A stretch of 15,897 bases of DNA, taken from positions 1 through 15,897 of the forward strand of contig JBDTVG010000119.1 of assembly GCA_040007395.1 (NCBI GenBank). Direction: 5' to 3'. The notes beneath the pieces are model-generated. The model did not search any database. It was not told where the DNA came from and was given only the letters and a program-made list of their open reading frames with translations. Numbering within the stretch: position 1 is the stretch's first letter; the number at the start of each line of letters is the position of its first letter. Positions 15,029-15,897 of the stretch are shown here, in pieces. The position numbers and the translations under genes were made by a program. The DNA is from DATGFK01 sp040007395. Lineage in GTDB: Bacteria > Chloroflexota > Anaerolineae > Aggregatilineales > UBA2796.

Positions 15029-15897
15029 TTAGAATGTCTCGCGCTTGCTGAATTCGCGCAGGTTGTAGACCATGACCGGGATGACAGCCAGCAACAAGAC
15101 CACAGCGATGGCGGAACCAAGCCCCTGATTGAAATTGGTAAAATATTCACGGTAAAACCGCACAGCGATAACTTCTGTGCCGAAAAAACCACCGGTCATG
15201 ACGATGATGATGTCAAAGATCTTCAAGGTGAAAATAACAATGGTGGTAGTCACTGTGACCAATGTCCCGGCGATGCTGGGGATGATAATCCGCAAGAAGA
15301 TAAGGATCTCACTTGCGCCATCCACACGAGCTGCCTCTAATAGATCACCATCCACGCCCTTGATGGCGGCTGAAATCAATACCATCGCAAAGCCAGTTTG
15401 CAACCAGACCATGACGATGATCAGGAATAAGTTATTCCAAGGCTGCACCAGACGCAGCCAGTCTTCGTTTGTGCCCCCCAAACTGGTTACCATGGCATTG
15501 ATCAAACCAATAGTTGGGTGGACATCGAAGACAAATTTCCAGATCACGCCTGCACCGACCATCGAGATCGCCATTGGCAAAAAGATTAATGACTTGGCAA
15601 CTTTCTCGAATTTGCTGCGATCCGCTAGCATAGCGATCAGCAAGCCGAGGCCAATAGTCAGCGGGGTGCCAATTGCCAGCCACAACAGGTTATTGCGCCA
15701 CGCTTCGATCATGATGCGTTGCGTGAACACCTGCACGTAGTTATCTAGCCCAACAAAAGCTGTACCATCTTTGTTATACAGACTTAAGATCAGCGTGCGG
15801 ATCACAGGTAACACAAGAAACCATGTCAGGAAAAAGATCGCTGGGCCGACAAAAACGAAGGGTTGGATACGATTAATCCACTTCGCAGAAAACGACT
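15029..15897 (-). CDS. Carbohydrate ABC transporter permease, MalF/AglF/UgpA type (CUT1), 5' end outside the window
   Basis: The partner permease of the MalG-type protein. The open frame continues without a stop to the window edge: upstream of an apparent GTG at 15814 the same frame reads '...WINRIQPFVFVGPAIFFLTWFLV'. This is a first membrane helix of the normal kind, so 15814 is internal and the true start lies beyond 15897. At least 288 residues are visible. Landmarks are 'FVGLDNYVQVF' after helix 1, 'FLPMAISMVGAGVIWKFVFD', and the EAA loop 'LLEAARVDGASEILIFLRII' followed by IP. It ends in a basic 'REFSKRETF'. The stop lies 17 bp upstream of the MalG-type start, consistent with one operon. 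A substrate-binding protein gene probably lies upstream, outside the window. Confidence 0.9.
   Translation of the reverse strand, partial: SFSAKWINRIQPFVFVGPAIFFLTWFLVLPVIRTLILSLYNKDGTAFVGLDNYVQVFTQRIMIEAWRNNLLWLAIGTPLTIGLGLLIAMLADRSKFEKVAKSLIFLPMAISMVGAGVIWKFVFDVHPTIGLINAMVTSLGGTNEDWLRLVQPWNNLFLIIVMVWLQTGFAMVLISAAIKGVDGDLLEAARVDGASEILIFLRIIIPSIAGTLVTVTTTIVIFTLKIFDIIIVMTGGFFGTEVIAVRFYREYFTNFNQGLGSAIAVVLLLAVIPVMVYNLREFSKRETF

Noticed and set aside
15177..15740. 187-codon plus-strand frame rich in Met, Ile and Lys
   Set aside because: It is antisense to the hydrophobic permease; its composition mirrors membrane-helix codons.
15029..15814. GTG at 15814 as the start of the MalF-type permease
   Set aside because: The same frame stays open to the window edge and encodes a typical first membrane helix, so the start is outside.

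Overview
The window looks like a chromosomal segment of a Chloroflexota bacterium (Anaerolineae or a related class). No marker gene fixes the taxon, so this is inference. It rests on three things: the Thr/Pro-rich 'TPxxTPGGPTLTP' tail of a membrane protein, a BTAD/NB-ARC regulator with long 40-residue TPR arrays, and membrane-anchored WD40-like (PD40) propellers. No rRNA, tRNA or CRISPR array was seen.

Layout, left to right. (1) 3-673 (+): the 3' part of an IS630-family transposase, broken by a frameshift. (2) 693-1046 (-): a stand-alone response-regulator receiver domain. (3) 4570-1445 (-): a probable three-gene operon. It runs TPR/transmembrane/Thr-Pro protein, then a FemAB-type aminoacyl transferase, then a class I cysteinyl-tRNA-synthetase-like enzyme that lacks the anticodon domain and has MshC-like motifs. 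(4) 4907-5863 (+): an NAD(P)-dependent epimerase-like protein. (5) 5879-10291: a regulatory block. A BTAD-NB-ARC (SARP/STAND) protein at 7693-5879 and an all-TPR protein at 10291-8639, both on the minus strand, look like the two halves of one AfsR/SARP-STAND regulator in swapped order. Two small plus-strand genes lie between them: a single-TPR-module protein and a DUF2917 protein. (6) 10479-12191 (+): a four-helix membrane protein with a PD40 propeller. (7) 13758-12205 (-): an exported family 5 solute-binding protein. (8) 15897-13917 (-): two CUT1-type sugar ABC permeases, the first cut by the window edge. A 65-bp palindromic repeat element and an operator-like inverted repeat lie between the permeases and the binding protein.

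How the genes may work together. The permease pair is an uptake system for an oligosaccharide, resembling AglF/AglG or MalF/MalG; its sugar-binding protein and ATPase are not in view. The binding protein next to it is of the peptide/nickel type and probably belongs to another system. The Fem/CysRS-like operon suggests a job in cell-envelope aminoacylation or in low-molecular-weight thiol chemistry, which is inference. The two regulator halves could form one two-subunit signalling ATPase: the NB-ARC subunit binds DNA and hydrolyses ATP, and the TPR subunit senses. This swapped split regulator, with its two inserted small genes, is the most unusual arrangement here.
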